Shown here: positions 13,001-19,205 of the stretch, piece by piece
Layout of the letters: each line of letters starts with the position of its first letter
Position numbering within the stretch: position 1 is the stretch's first letter
From: Brachionus koreanus
Lineage: Eukaryota > Rotifera > Eurotatoria > Ploima > Brachionidae
Direction: 5' to 3'
DNA: 19,205 bases
NCBI GenBank assembly: GCA_016987375.1
Contig: PJRA01000216.1
Coordinates: forward strand, 597,732-616,936
Notes under the pieces: model-generated
What the model saw: only the letters and a program-made list of their open reading frames with translations
What the model was told of the DNA's origin: nothing
Databases searched by the model: none
Program-made: the position numbers and the translations under genes

Positions 13001-16000
13001 TTTAACTAAAATTTATATTTTATATTTTTTTTAACTCTTTTTTATTTTTTTAATTTATTTTTATAAATTAAATTTTCTCAAAAAAAAATAATAAAAGCCA
13101 AATTTTAATATCCTGTAAAAAAAAATTTTCCAACTTTCTTAGACGAACAAGACAAATTTAAAAAAGATCTATTACTAGATCTTAATAATCCGTATGCTTG
13201 TTCTTTCTATATTTAGGAATTCTTTCTAAAAAAAAAGAGCTTTAGCCTAAAATAATTTCCAAATTTTCATTTTCAAAAAATTTTTTTTTCAAATTTCCTA
13301 TTTTGATGATTTAAATTGTAGAAAAAAAAATTTTAAATAAAAATTTGAACATATTCACATCTCTAAATAGACATTATCTGGCTTATCATGCATAACCACT
13401 TGTCCGGTGAAAATTAATGACTAGATTAGATTGCCCAAATCAATCTAATGACACCATTTTTTAAAAAAAAATTAGATTAGGATTAATTATTTACTGACTT
13501 AGTATTTTATCAAAATTAGTTTCAGTATTAATACAAAGATTATCGAAATCAAAAGTGAAATAAAGATAAAAACAAAAATAAAAAATTAACTAACCTTAAC
13601 TTTAGTCTGAAATCGCTGGATAACTTTTCTATATCGAGTTGCTAAGGGTGTATTTTTCCAATTGTTTTCAGTTTTTTTTAACTCTTCAACATTTCTAAAT
13701 TAATTATTAAATAGTAATTAAACAGTAAGTTTTTTAAACATACTTATTTAGCTCTCTAATAACTCGAACACGTCTCATATATTTATTGATAATGGATATT
13801 ATTGAAACATGATGACAATTCATTGTAAGGAAAAATATTTCTGAAGTAAAACTCGGCTCTTGGACAAGTTTTTCTCCAATGCTTTTGGTAAATTCGATAA
13901 ATTGTTCTTTGTCACAATTCAATTTTGACTCATCATCTACAACTTGAATGGGAGACGTTTTTGAGTCATAAATGACCATTAGTTCGACTTTATCCTTGAT
14001 GATGGGACGAGCTAGCTCGTGTAAAACAAAAAGAAGATTCAGCATGTATCCATCACCACAAACAATGCTCTCATTAGTCTAGAAAATTCGACTGTCATAA
14101 AAGAATAAATTTATTCTAACTTATTTCTTTTTACCTGGATATTAGATCGTCTGTAGTTGTATTTTACATTTAGTTTTAAAAAATTAACCATTTGCTTTCT
14201 ACTTTGTTTGTTATAAATCAAAGTTTTCACAATTTTTAACAATTCAGTCTAAGAAATAAAATTTTAATCAAGTCATCCGAAAATTATGGACTTTAAATAT
14301 TAAAATATAGTTTTTTATAGATAAAATTTATTTTTAATGTTGATTTCTATGTAATTTTTATTTTCAAAATTTAATATTTAATTAATTTAAATCTTAAAAC
14401 ATAAAAATTGTAAGAAAAAAGTAATTTTTTTTAGATTTTCAGTTAAAAAACTTCTCAACAATTCTGAAAAAAAACTTTAAAACCCTACAAACTATCTTCG
14501 GTTATCGGTTGAAATTTGCATCATAATATATACTAGTGTTGGATGCGGTCTTAGCGAACCGGTCAAAATTGCGGACGGTTTTTACGGTCAGACGGCCGGT
14601 TCTCCAAAGGGTCTCAAATTTTGGCCGTCAAAAAATACGGCCAGCAATTTTGCGGACGGTAATTAGGCCGGTCTCCCAAACGGTCTAAATTTTTTTCCGA
14701 AATAAAGATTTTAAAATTTATAATTATTTAATTAAATATTTATGATTAAAAATTTGAAAAAAAATTAAAAATCAAAGACAATTTAAAAATTTTTCAAATA
14801 TTTTTTTGAAAATTTTTTTTTAACAAAAATTCTTTTTTGATAAGAAAAATTACTGAAGTTAGTTTAGTTTTGTTTTGAAAAATGATATTTTTTTAAAAAC
14901 TTTTTTAAAATTTCAATCAAAAATATTTCATTTTAACAAATATAGCTCATTTACTAGCTGGCCGTATTAATGGCCGCCCGTTTATAGTTGGCCGTATTTT
15001 TTTGGGGTCTGAAATTGAGACCGTAGAAATGACCGACCAAATGACCGCCCGTTTATAGTTGGCCGTATTTTTTTGGGGTCTGAAATTGAGACCGCCTGGG
15101 AGACAGGCCAAAAGACCGTCCCCAAATATTTGGCCAAGTTAAGCGAATACGATCTCGACCACAAATAATTTTTACCGGATCACTGACCGTGTGTACGGAT
15201 CCCAACACTAATATATACTTTGAACAAGTTTAATTCTAGCTAGTTGAGACTAGAAACTTGGACTTCAACTTAAGAAGTTTTACCGGTTTACAAATTTTAC
15301 TTTCCGTTTTCTAAATAAATTCACATAAGTTGAATATAATTAAAATATGAATACTAAAATAGCTTTTATTTACCTTTCGAATGAAGAAAAGAAGGTATCA
15401 AATCAAGATATATTGATTATCCTACTCCATTGTGTAATAGCTACCTTAAAATTTTTTCTTTTTTTTAAAACAATAATTTTAAATGCTTTCTTGAAATTAA
15501 ATTGAAAAGTCGTTTATCATTTAGAATAAAATCTGTTAGAGCGAGCGAGGCACAGCCGAGTGAGCTAAGTTTAAAAAATATTGCCGGCGAGGCGAAGCCG
15601 AGCTTCATCTCCATTTAGCCTGGGGGCCAACATTTGCGAGGCGAAGGCCAGCATCATTTTTTTAATTTGAGTTAAATAAAAATCAATGAAAAAAAGATTA
15701 AGTCAAGAAAAATGAAGAAACGCCTTGTGAGCCTGATCCCAAAAAGTCTGATTATTTTATTTTATTTAATTTAACTTTATTTTTTGTTGAATAAACACTA
15801 TGTGATACAGATAAACAAATAGATAAAAATAGAAGACAACAATTTTGTTCTAAAAAATCATGGTTTTCATTCTTTTGTAGAGTTAACACTTGATAAGTTT
15901 GCCGATAGTGAATGATAGAAATGAAGATTGAATAATTTTTTAAATCCCGAGTCATTAAATATTTGATTTTTAGAAATATTGAGGAAATAATTTTTTTTCA

Positions 16001-18062
16001 AGCTAGTTACTTTTCTTAATTTTTTTAGACTATATATCAATTATCAAAAAGCGAAGGCTTTTAAACTTGTAATTTTAAAATAAAAAATTTAAAACCTGAA
16101 AGCATGAGGGGTTTTTTAGACCTTTTTTTAAAAAATTGAAACTTAAATATTTTTTTCATAGAAATAAAATTTTATATAAATCTGAGCATCTTGTTTTTAA
16201 TTTTAAAGAAATTTAATTAATTTTCAGTTCAAATTTTTGATCTTTTTCCTAACTAAATTTGAAATTTTTATTATTAAACAGCCGGCATTTTTATTTTTAT
16301 TTATTAAAAAAATAAATAATTTTACAATAATCAGAATCATCAAATAAGCTAGTCTAATTATTCTAAAATTATGCAATAAAATGTCAATATTCGATCAGTT
16401 AAGAATAATGAATTACTTCAATTACTTTTAAAATAATTAATGATAATGTCAATTGGAGAAAAAATAAGCATTTTTTAAATTGAAATTTTCATTAAGTATT
16501 AAGTAAAATAATTTTTTTACTTAATATTTCAAAATTATTTACCCTAGTTGAAGCCAGAATTGGTTGAACTTGTTTAGAAATCAAAGTCAAAGTTTCATTT
16601 GTTAGTTCTGTGTCCAAGTCTCTTTTAAAATATTTTTCTGCTACTCTAGCATCATCTTCAGCAAAAAGAGACAATTTAAAATACGGACCCAAAACAGAAC
16701 TAACAGCAAGCATTTTGCCATTTTTTTGATCATTTTGTACACCGCTAATCGTCCAATTATCCATATCAACAATCTTTTTTAAAATTTTCTTTTAACTCAG
16801 AATAAATAAAAAAAATGCTTATATTATACCAAATTACAAATAGGATTGGCTTGATCAATTTTGATCGCGCACAATTCTCTCAAAACATACATTGGTGCCA
16901 TATATTCGCTTTCATTCATAGCTAGAGAACTGAAGTTCATTTTTCTTGATAGGCTATTTATTACCGGAGTAAAGATCTTATAAAAATTTTTAAAAATTTA
17001 ATTAAAGCTATTTGGAAATAAAAAATACTGCTGCAAAATCATTTCTAAATTGAATTGAACTTTTTAAAAATTTTGAACTAGTTTTCACTGATTCAGTTAT
17101 CAATTGAATTATCAGATCAGTTGAAACATAATTTGCCATCAAAAAAGGTACAAGTTGAGATTCGGATAAAGTATAGGTATTTTTGTGATAGCATCCATTC
17201 AATACCAAAATTATGTTTCTCAAAATTTGAAATCGACACTCTTGATAAATATTCTCTAGCAATTCTTTATTTGACTGTTGATCTGATTTTGAATTTTTAA
17301 ATAACAAATTGTACGAATCAATCAAATATTTTAAGGCTATCGATTGAGTGGTAAATTGAATGTTCATATTCTTGAAAGAGTCTAATATAAAATTCAGTGA
17401 TCTGTTTTTTAAAATTGTGTTTAGATATTCTTGGTCAATATTTTTAATTATATTGAATAAAATTTCTTGAATTAAATCTTTATAGTAAACTTGATCTTAA
17501 ACAAAAGAATATTTTTTATTTTTCTTTGACGAAATTTTTTTTATGCAAATAATTTACAGTTTAAAAAAATTGGGTCTATTTGGACTGAAAAAATTGAATT
17601 GGTAGCTCTAGGGTCCTCAGATGATTGAATTTTAACTTGAAAAATGGCTTCAATTATTTGAAGTTCATTCAACGGTTTAATAGATTGAGAATTTCCATTT
17701 TTTTCACCGAATGGAAGTTCAGTCGAAGTTTTCCTCTTTGATATTTGTGGGTTCTCATCTACTTCCATTTTATCCGAACGTAAAGGTTCGCCTATATCCA
17801 TTGGCAAGACTTCATTTGTTTTATCTGGTATTTTAGTTTCTTTTTTTTCAGATTCAATTGATTCATTATCTTTGTAGATGAAAATAAAATTTATTTGAAT
17901 AAAGATTTTTTATCTGTAGTACCTTGGGGTTGAATGGTTTGTTGACTAAGAAGTCGATTTAATCTTCTTTGTCTAATCTTAAAAAAAAAATAAAATTTTC
18001 TATGGCATTGGATATTTGATTTTTTTTTAATTTACTTCATCAAGAGACAAATTATCTTCCAT
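796..18062 (-). CDS. UBE4B: Ubiquitin conjugation factor E4 B (UBE4B/Ufd2), complete, 18 exons
   Basis: Spliced minus-strand CDS of 3,306 nt, 1,101 residues. Exons in order of translation: 18036-18062, 17923-17977, 17558-17869, 17029-17495, 16830-16976, 16543-16773, 14135-14248, 13744-14078, 13595-13694, 4051-4181, 3899-3997, 2189-2427, 2006-2132, 1810-1954, 1621-1755, 1373-1567, 1128-1302, 796-1067. Every intron is GT...AG and every junction keeps frame. In the family this is an E3/E4 ligase that lengthens ubiquitin chains on proteins handled by p97/Cdc48. Seen here: N-terminus [15 protein letters not shown], a MEVDEN motif, [39 protein letters not shown] and a C-terminal U-box, all in the order known for UBE4B. 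Length is close to animal UBE4B and longer than yeast Ufd2. An in-frame TAG two codons upstream fixes the start. It hosts three antisense genes in one intron. No key residue appears lost. Confidence 0.97.
2428..3898 (-). other. Long UBE4B intron (1,471 bp), nothing recognised inside
   Basis: Donor CTCA|GTAAAT at 3899/3898 and acceptor TTTAAG|ATATT at 2428/2427. The protein reads through as [16 protein letters not shown], matching family spacing. No ORF, RNA gene or mobile element could be supported. A short direct repeat of catatgccaaa occurs at 2967-2977 and 2987-2997. Confidence 0.92.
4182..4796. other. Upstream region of the first nested gene
   Basis: About 600 bp between the UBE4B acceptor and the ATG at 4797. 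Mostly AT-rich, with a slightly richer patch at 4590-4665 that could be promoter or 5' UTR. It includes an exact 12-bp inverted repeat. No TATA box can be picked out from background. Confidence 0.6.
4421..4603. repeat. 12-bp inverted repeat gcttgagcgatc, 159 bp apart
   Basis: gcttgagcgatc at 4421-4432 and its exact reverse complement gatcgctcaagc at 4592-4603. The arms do not extend and the flanks show no target duplication. It lies 200-375 bp upstream of a start codon, so it may be a pair of binding sites or chance. Confidence 0.6.
4797..6549 (+). CDS. Glutamine-rich orphan protein, 501 residues, nested in UBE4B intron
   Basis: Five exons: 4797-4981, 5050-6134, 6196-6315, 6379-6462, 6518-6549 (1,506 nt). 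All four introns (68, 61, 63, 55 bp) are GT...AG and the frame is kept. The ATG has an A-rich leader and an in-frame TAA three codons before it. Exon 1 is Ser/Lys-rich with a short helical-looking part ([11 protein letters not shown]). Exon 2 opens [21 protein letters not shown] and carries two Gln-rich stretches (about residues 159-202 and 299-334), the second with eight CAA codons in a row, separated by an Ala/Gln segment ([14 protein letters not shown]). The C-terminus is Pro/Tyr-rich ([34 protein letters not shown]). The last exon codes only ten residues. I do not recognise the family. It could be a scaffold or RNA-associated disordered protein, but that is a guess. The later small exons rest on splice signals and frame only. 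Confidence 0.82.
5338..5865 (+). repeat. Two Gln-codon (CAA/CAG) rich tracts
   Basis: 5338-5460 is dense in CAG/CAA ([20 protein letters not shown]). 5761-5865 is denser, with eight CAA codons in a row at 5792-5815 followed by mixed CAA/CTA/TTA. In another frame the same DNA reads as poly-Asn, which is an artefact. Confidence 0.9.
6713..6718 (+). terminator. Candidate poly(A) signal of the Gln-rich gene
   Basis: AATAAA about 165 bp after the stop codon at 6547-6549, just before AT-rich sequence. Hexamers are common in DNA this AT-rich, so this is only a candidate. Confidence 0.35.
8401..8422. repeat. (CA)11 microsatellite
   Basis: Eleven uninterrupted CA dinucleotides, about 325 bp upstream of the ATG of the acidic nested gene. 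Confidence 0.97.
8746..9555 (+). CDS. Acidic orphan protein, 269 residues, nested in UBE4B intron
   Basis: Start chosen at ATG 8746 (ctaATGG context). The frame stays open for about 60 bp upstream but without an ATG there. N-terminus [19 protein letters not shown] is followed by a segment that looks like beta strands ([19 protein letters not shown]) and a Ser/Asp-rich stretch ([17 protein letters not shown]). Two copies of an Asn/Phe motif follow: [13 protein letters not shown] at residues 129-141 and [11 protein letters not shown] at 153-163. No signal peptide or membrane segment is seen. Codons in the 5' half are GC-rich (35 and 36 of 60 bases in 8881-8940 and 8941-9000) while 9301-9360 has 18 of 60. 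The 3' end is uncertain: CCAG|GTAGAT at 9514/9515 is a good donor, and an acceptor at 9607-9608 would give a different short tail. I do not recognise the family. Confidence 0.75.
   Translation: MESHNDYRRGEDELESNYSYGSGDDDPILTATITFDVTVDPNGQVISASEAQVIAEGVQRSMDDRGLGQLHHDPLPMVEPASHKDNDDDADSDDSASTSTDSLMERTKKYMSEEAGIIILKRTNQNPKNFNINLDFDVENSLSENALNAQGNNFNLNFDFENSSQLRETKEPPQAWVDIDLMITSSATNSKIEERQSNETFEDIKNALRNRASNDAQYWRSLDKSDSNEPQKNQSLIENDLAGESLNRSELKDEYPGRFECRNLWQIIV
9130..9234 (+). repeat. Internal NFN(I/L)N(L/F)DF repeat in acidic protein
   Basis: Residues 129-141 and 153-163 are alike at the protein level, 24 residues apart, with a linker rich in Leu, Asn, Ala and Gln. Codons differ between the copies, so the duplication is old or the similarity is selected. 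Confidence 0.7.
9556..10237. other. Gene-free stretch between second and third nested genes
   Basis: About 680 bp, AT-rich, with A-runs at about 9732-9748 and 10059-10072 and long T-runs before the next ATG. No coding or RNA gene is supportable. It presumably holds the promoter of the downstream gene. Confidence 0.7.
9557..9568 (+). terminator. Two adjacent AATAAA hexamers after acidic gene stop
   Basis: AATAAA at 9557-9562 and 9563-9568, starting two bases after the TAA. If used, the 3' UTR would be very short. If the gene instead splices at 9514/9515, these lie in the intron. Confidence 0.35.
10238..12962 (+). CDS. Repeat-bearing orphan protein, 869 residues, nested in UBE4B intron
   Basis: Three exons: 10238-12584, 12645-12785, 12841-12962 (2,610 nt). 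Introns are 60 and 55 bp, GT...AG and in frame. Exon 1 read without splicing would stop at 12602-12604, but the donor at 12585 followed by two open exons ending in TAA is better. Start context is gacaaATGG. Residues 1-120 look partly helical ([27 protein letters not shown]). Residues 182-257 hold a 19-residue tandem repeat, [19 protein letters not shown], three near-identical copies plus one divergent. A long Asn/Ser/Tyr-rich, probably disordered part follows. About residues 513-648 are helical and coiled-coil-like ([34 protein letters not shown]). The C-terminus is basic ([30 protein letters not shown]). I see no enzyme motif, signal peptide or membrane segment. A structural or cytoskeleton-linked role is possible but unproven. 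Confidence 0.87.
10781..11008 (+). repeat. 57-bp in-frame tandem repeat, 3 full copies plus 1 divergent
   Basis: Copies begin at 10781, 10838, 10895 and 10952. The first three are almost identical in DNA, differing mainly at the last codons (GREN versus GRDN). The fourth starts ttgccaagggatgct and then diverges ([16 protein letters not shown]). The unit codes for 19 residues. Confidence 0.97.
12585..12644 (+). other. Intron 1 of repeat-bearing gene
   Basis: TTCTC|GTAATT...TTTTTAAAG|CTTC, 60 bp. Reading through it would end the protein at NYLFN; splicing it out adds 87 more codons in two exons. The length and T-rich acceptor match the introns proven by homology in UBE4B. Confidence 0.85.
13090..13095 (+). 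terminator. Candidate poly(A) signal of repeat-bearing gene
   Basis: AATAAA about 130 bp after the stop at 12960-12962. It is a candidate only, because of the base composition. Confidence 0.35.
13145..13203. repeat. Nested inverted repeats (two stems)
   Basis: The outer stem is gaacaag (13145-13151) with cttgttc (13197-13203). The inner stem is aagatct (13164-13170) with agatctt (13177-13183), loop attact. Both are exact 7-bp stems. It could fold on either strand or be chance. Confidence 0.5.
13425..13449. repeat. 9-bp hairpin attagattg / caatctaat
   Basis: Exact stem 13425-13433 with 13441-13449 around the loop cccaaat. A further attagatta copy lies close downstream, near 13470. Function unknown. 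Confidence 0.6.
14526..14533. repeat. Target site duplication, left (atatatac)
   Basis: Exact match to 15211-15218, directly abutting the left end of the hAT-type element. Confidence 0.88.
14534..15210. mobile_element. Non-autonomous hAT-type element (MITE-like), 677 bp
   Basis: Ends are TAGTGTTGG (14534-14542) and its inverse CCAACACTA (15202-15210). Flanking it is an exact 8-bp direct repeat, atatatac (14526-14533 and 15211-15218). An 8-bp duplication and TAGNG-type ends are the hallmarks of hAT transposons. Subterminal arms are GC-rich with many GGCCG/GACCG words, partly inverted between the ends (aaaaaatacggccagc at 14630-14645 against ggccgtatt copies on the right). The core, about 14690-14950, is AT-rich. 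No transposase reading frame is present, so it would depend on an autonomous relative. It sits inside a UBE4B intron. Confidence 0.88.
14974..15094. repeat. 50-bp direct repeat with 71-bp period inside the hAT-type element
   Basis: Copies at 14974-15023 and 15045-15094 are identical. Each contains ccgcccgtttatagttggcc, a T-run, and ggggtctgaaattgagaccg. The second half is itself a small inverted repeat (ggtct...agacc). Confidence 0.95.
15211..15218. repeat. Target site duplication, right (atatatac)
   Basis: Exact match to 14526-14533, directly abutting the right end of the element. Confidence 0.88.
15541..15652. repeat. GC-rich island with three related 17-bp units
   Basis: Units at 15545-15561 (gcgaggcacagccgagt), 15587-15603 (gcgaggcgaagccgagc) and 15636-15652 (gcgaggcgaaggccagc). 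The middle unit contains the hairpin ggc-gaa-gcc. It contrasts sharply with the surrounding AT-rich intron. It may be a fragment of a dispersed repeat; no ends or target duplication are visible. Confidence 0.75.
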
Positions 18063-19205
18063 TTTAAGCTATTTTTATTCGATTTATTTTGAATTAAAAA
18101 GTCTGAAAATTTTATTTAAATATTTAATGACTAAGAAATATTAAAAAATAAAAATTTCAAGCATGTAATACTTATTTTGCAGTATAATCATGCATAATAT
18201 TAAATAACTTAACTATTTTGTCTTTTTTTTAAATTCATTTGCAACTTGGAAATATTTACTTTTCAAAATACGAAGTTTGCTCAAAGTTAGTAATTTAATG
18301 GATAGAAAAATTGAATATCAGAAGATTTAGAGAAAAAATAATTTTTCCGTCGCATCCATCATGACCAAATCTTCTAAGGCGATCCAGTGGCTACTACTGG
18401 CGGTACCCAACACTAATTAAAGTGAGAATGACCTTCCTTTTCTATTAAATGAGAATGAGTGCTGATGAGACAACTTTCAGTTTCTCCGATAAAGATTTAT
18501 GGAGTGTATTACTAAGTTTCTATTTGCCTATTAATAGTCTTTTCTAATAATGAAATGATAAATTTTTGTGTTAATTTTATAAAAGTTGTTAAGAAAATAA
18601 GTTTTTTAGGCTTTAAGATTAATCAAAAATAAAATTTCTGTGAACAAGCTTGAACCATCTTTTTAGTTGTGAATAAAAATTATTTAGTATTAAAGGCTCT
18701 CCTTTTTGTCAACTTCTGTTAAGATAGAGTTCTTTAAAGCTTTCATTTTACCCAACTTTGACTAAACTATTTTTCTAAATTTAAAATGGTTAAGTTTAAA
18801 TTTGAAGTTAAAAAAAAATTATCAAAATAATGACTAAATTTTTTTACTCAAGATTTATTAATAGCTTTGTGATCAAAAGAACAATGTCGAAATTCTTTAC
18901 ATTTAAGCTTTCTCTATTCAATAATAAAAATTTAAATTTTAATAGATTTTGTAAATAAATTTAAAATGTTTGATTTAAATTTTTTAAATGTTTAATTTTT
19001 TTTAATTAGTTATTTTATTTTAAAAGTAATTAACTTTTTTTACAAATTAAATAAATGAAGTGCTAACCAGTCTATTAGACAAGGGCTATAGCCTGTTGAA
19101 TAGCCTTAAAATTATATATATTTTTTTTAAATTTATTTTTATTTTTTTTATGAAACGATATGCATCCATTTAGATTTAGAATTAAATTTTTTTATTATTA
19201 ATATT
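18063..19205. other. Upstream flank of UBE4B, no gene seen
   Basis: AT-rich sequence with the lone hAT-like end at 18405-18415. It should contain the UBE4B promoter and 5' UTR, but no core element stands out. No ORF on either strand looks coding. Confidence 0.65.
18405..18415. mobile_element. Lone hAT-like terminal sequence upstream of UBE4B
   Basis: acccaacacta matches the right end of the 14534-15210 element; cggtacccaacacta agrees with cggatcccaacacta in 13 of 15 positions. The adjacent 18350-18404 is GC-richer than its surroundings (ccagtggctactactgg), like an element arm. No matching left end was found within the preceding 300 bp, so it looks truncated or is a relict. Confidence 0.5.

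Larger units (their letters stand above)
4182..13594 (-). other. Giant UBE4B intron (9,413 bp) that hosts three genes
   Basis: Donor AAG|GTTAGT at 13595/13594 and acceptor TTTAG|CG at 4182/4181, both phase 0. The protein reads TKVK before and [16 protein letters not shown] after, which aligns to the family without an insertion or gap. This supports a true intron rather than two gene fragments. It contains three plus-strand genes, at 4797-6549, 8746-9555 and 10238-12962. The gene-free parts are AT-rich. Confidence 0.93.
12963..13594. other. Gene-free end of the giant intron
   Basis: AT-rich, about 630 bp between the last nested gene and the UBE4B donor. It contains two inverted repeats (13145-13203 and 13425-13449), listed separately. 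No coding signal. Confidence 0.7.
14249..16542 (-). other. Long UBE4B intron (2,294 bp) with mobile element
   Basis: Donor AGG|GTAAAT at 16543/16542 and acceptor CTTAG|ACTG at 14249/14248. Flanking protein ([13 protein letters not shown] then [10 protein letters not shown]) is continuous with the family. The intron holds a hAT-type element at 14534-15210 and a GC-rich repeat island at 15541-15652. The rest, including 15660-16540, is AT-rich with no coding signal that I can support. Confidence 0.93.
13595..18062 (-). other. UBE4B: UBE4B 5' exon block (exons 1-9, residues 1-596)
   Basis: Exon 1 codes only nine residues (27 nt). Exons 2-3 give a variable, Lys/Glu/Ser-rich N-terminal segment with MEVDEN near its middle. 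Exons 4-5 match the helical region before the Ufd2 core ([11 protein letters not shown], then IFTPVINSL and MYVLRELCA...NPICNL). Exon 6 carries the FAEDD motif at roughly residues 370-390. Exons 7-9 match the core start ([40 protein letters not shown]). Small introns here are 58, 53, 62, 52, 56, 56 and 49 bp; the 2,294-bp intron sits between exons 6 and 7. Confidence 0.95.

Noticed and set aside
14982..15164. Short minus-strand frame in the hAT-type element
   Set aside because: It arises from the 71-bp duplication and codes a repeated SIxDPKK-like string; it is not a transposase fragment.
15541..15652. tRNA or other RNA gene in the GC-rich island
   Set aside because: No cloverleaf or conserved tRNA box pattern could be drawn; the signal is repeated 17-bp units.
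15752..15955. Minus-strand 67-codon frame
   Set aside because: AT-rich with no homology, and inside an intron that the UBE4B alignment shows is non-coding.
796..18062. Two separate partial UBE4B genes (before 4181 and after 13595)
   Set aside because: The two parts do not overlap in protein, meet exactly at one family position, and have matching phase-0 splice sites, so one interrupted gene is simpler.

Overview
The window is eukaryotic nuclear DNA, very AT-rich, with GT...AG introns that are mostly 49-70 bp. The one recognisable gene resembles the animal form of its family, including an N-terminal motif and an internal MEVDEN motif that I recall from vertebrate UBE4B. A small animal with a compact AT-rich genome fits best. 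A monogonont rotifer is one candidate, but the sequence alone does not settle the lineage.

The main gene, on the minus strand, is a complete ubiquitin chain-elongation factor E4 B (UBE4B/Ufd2) homologue. It runs from an ATG at 18062 down to a stop at 796. I could join 18 coding exons in frame into 1,101 residues ending in a U-box. Fourteen of its 17 introns are 49-70 bp. Three are long: 14249-16542 (2,294 bp), 4182-13594 (9,413 bp) and 2428-3898 (1,471 bp). At all three long introns the protein on the two sides lines up with the family without a gap, so no coding exon seems hidden there.

The 9.4 kb intron holds three separate genes, all on the plus strand and so antisense to the host: a glutamine-rich 501-residue protein in five exons (4797-6549), an acidic 269-residue protein with a GC-rich 5' half (8746-9555), and an 869-residue protein in three exons with a recent 57-bp tandem repeat and a likely helical/coiled-coil region (10238-12962). 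I recognise none of these three. They look like lineage-specific, largely disordered proteins.

The 2.3 kb intron carries a 677-bp non-autonomous hAT-type element (14534-15210) with an exact 8-bp target duplication, and a short GC-rich island with three related 17-bp units (15541-15652). A lone end resembling the same element family lies about 340 bp upstream of the UBE4B start. The remaining sequence (1-795, 6550-8745, 9556-10237, 12963-13594, 18063-19205) is AT-rich and shows no supportable gene; it holds only simple repeats, hairpins and candidate poly(A) signals.
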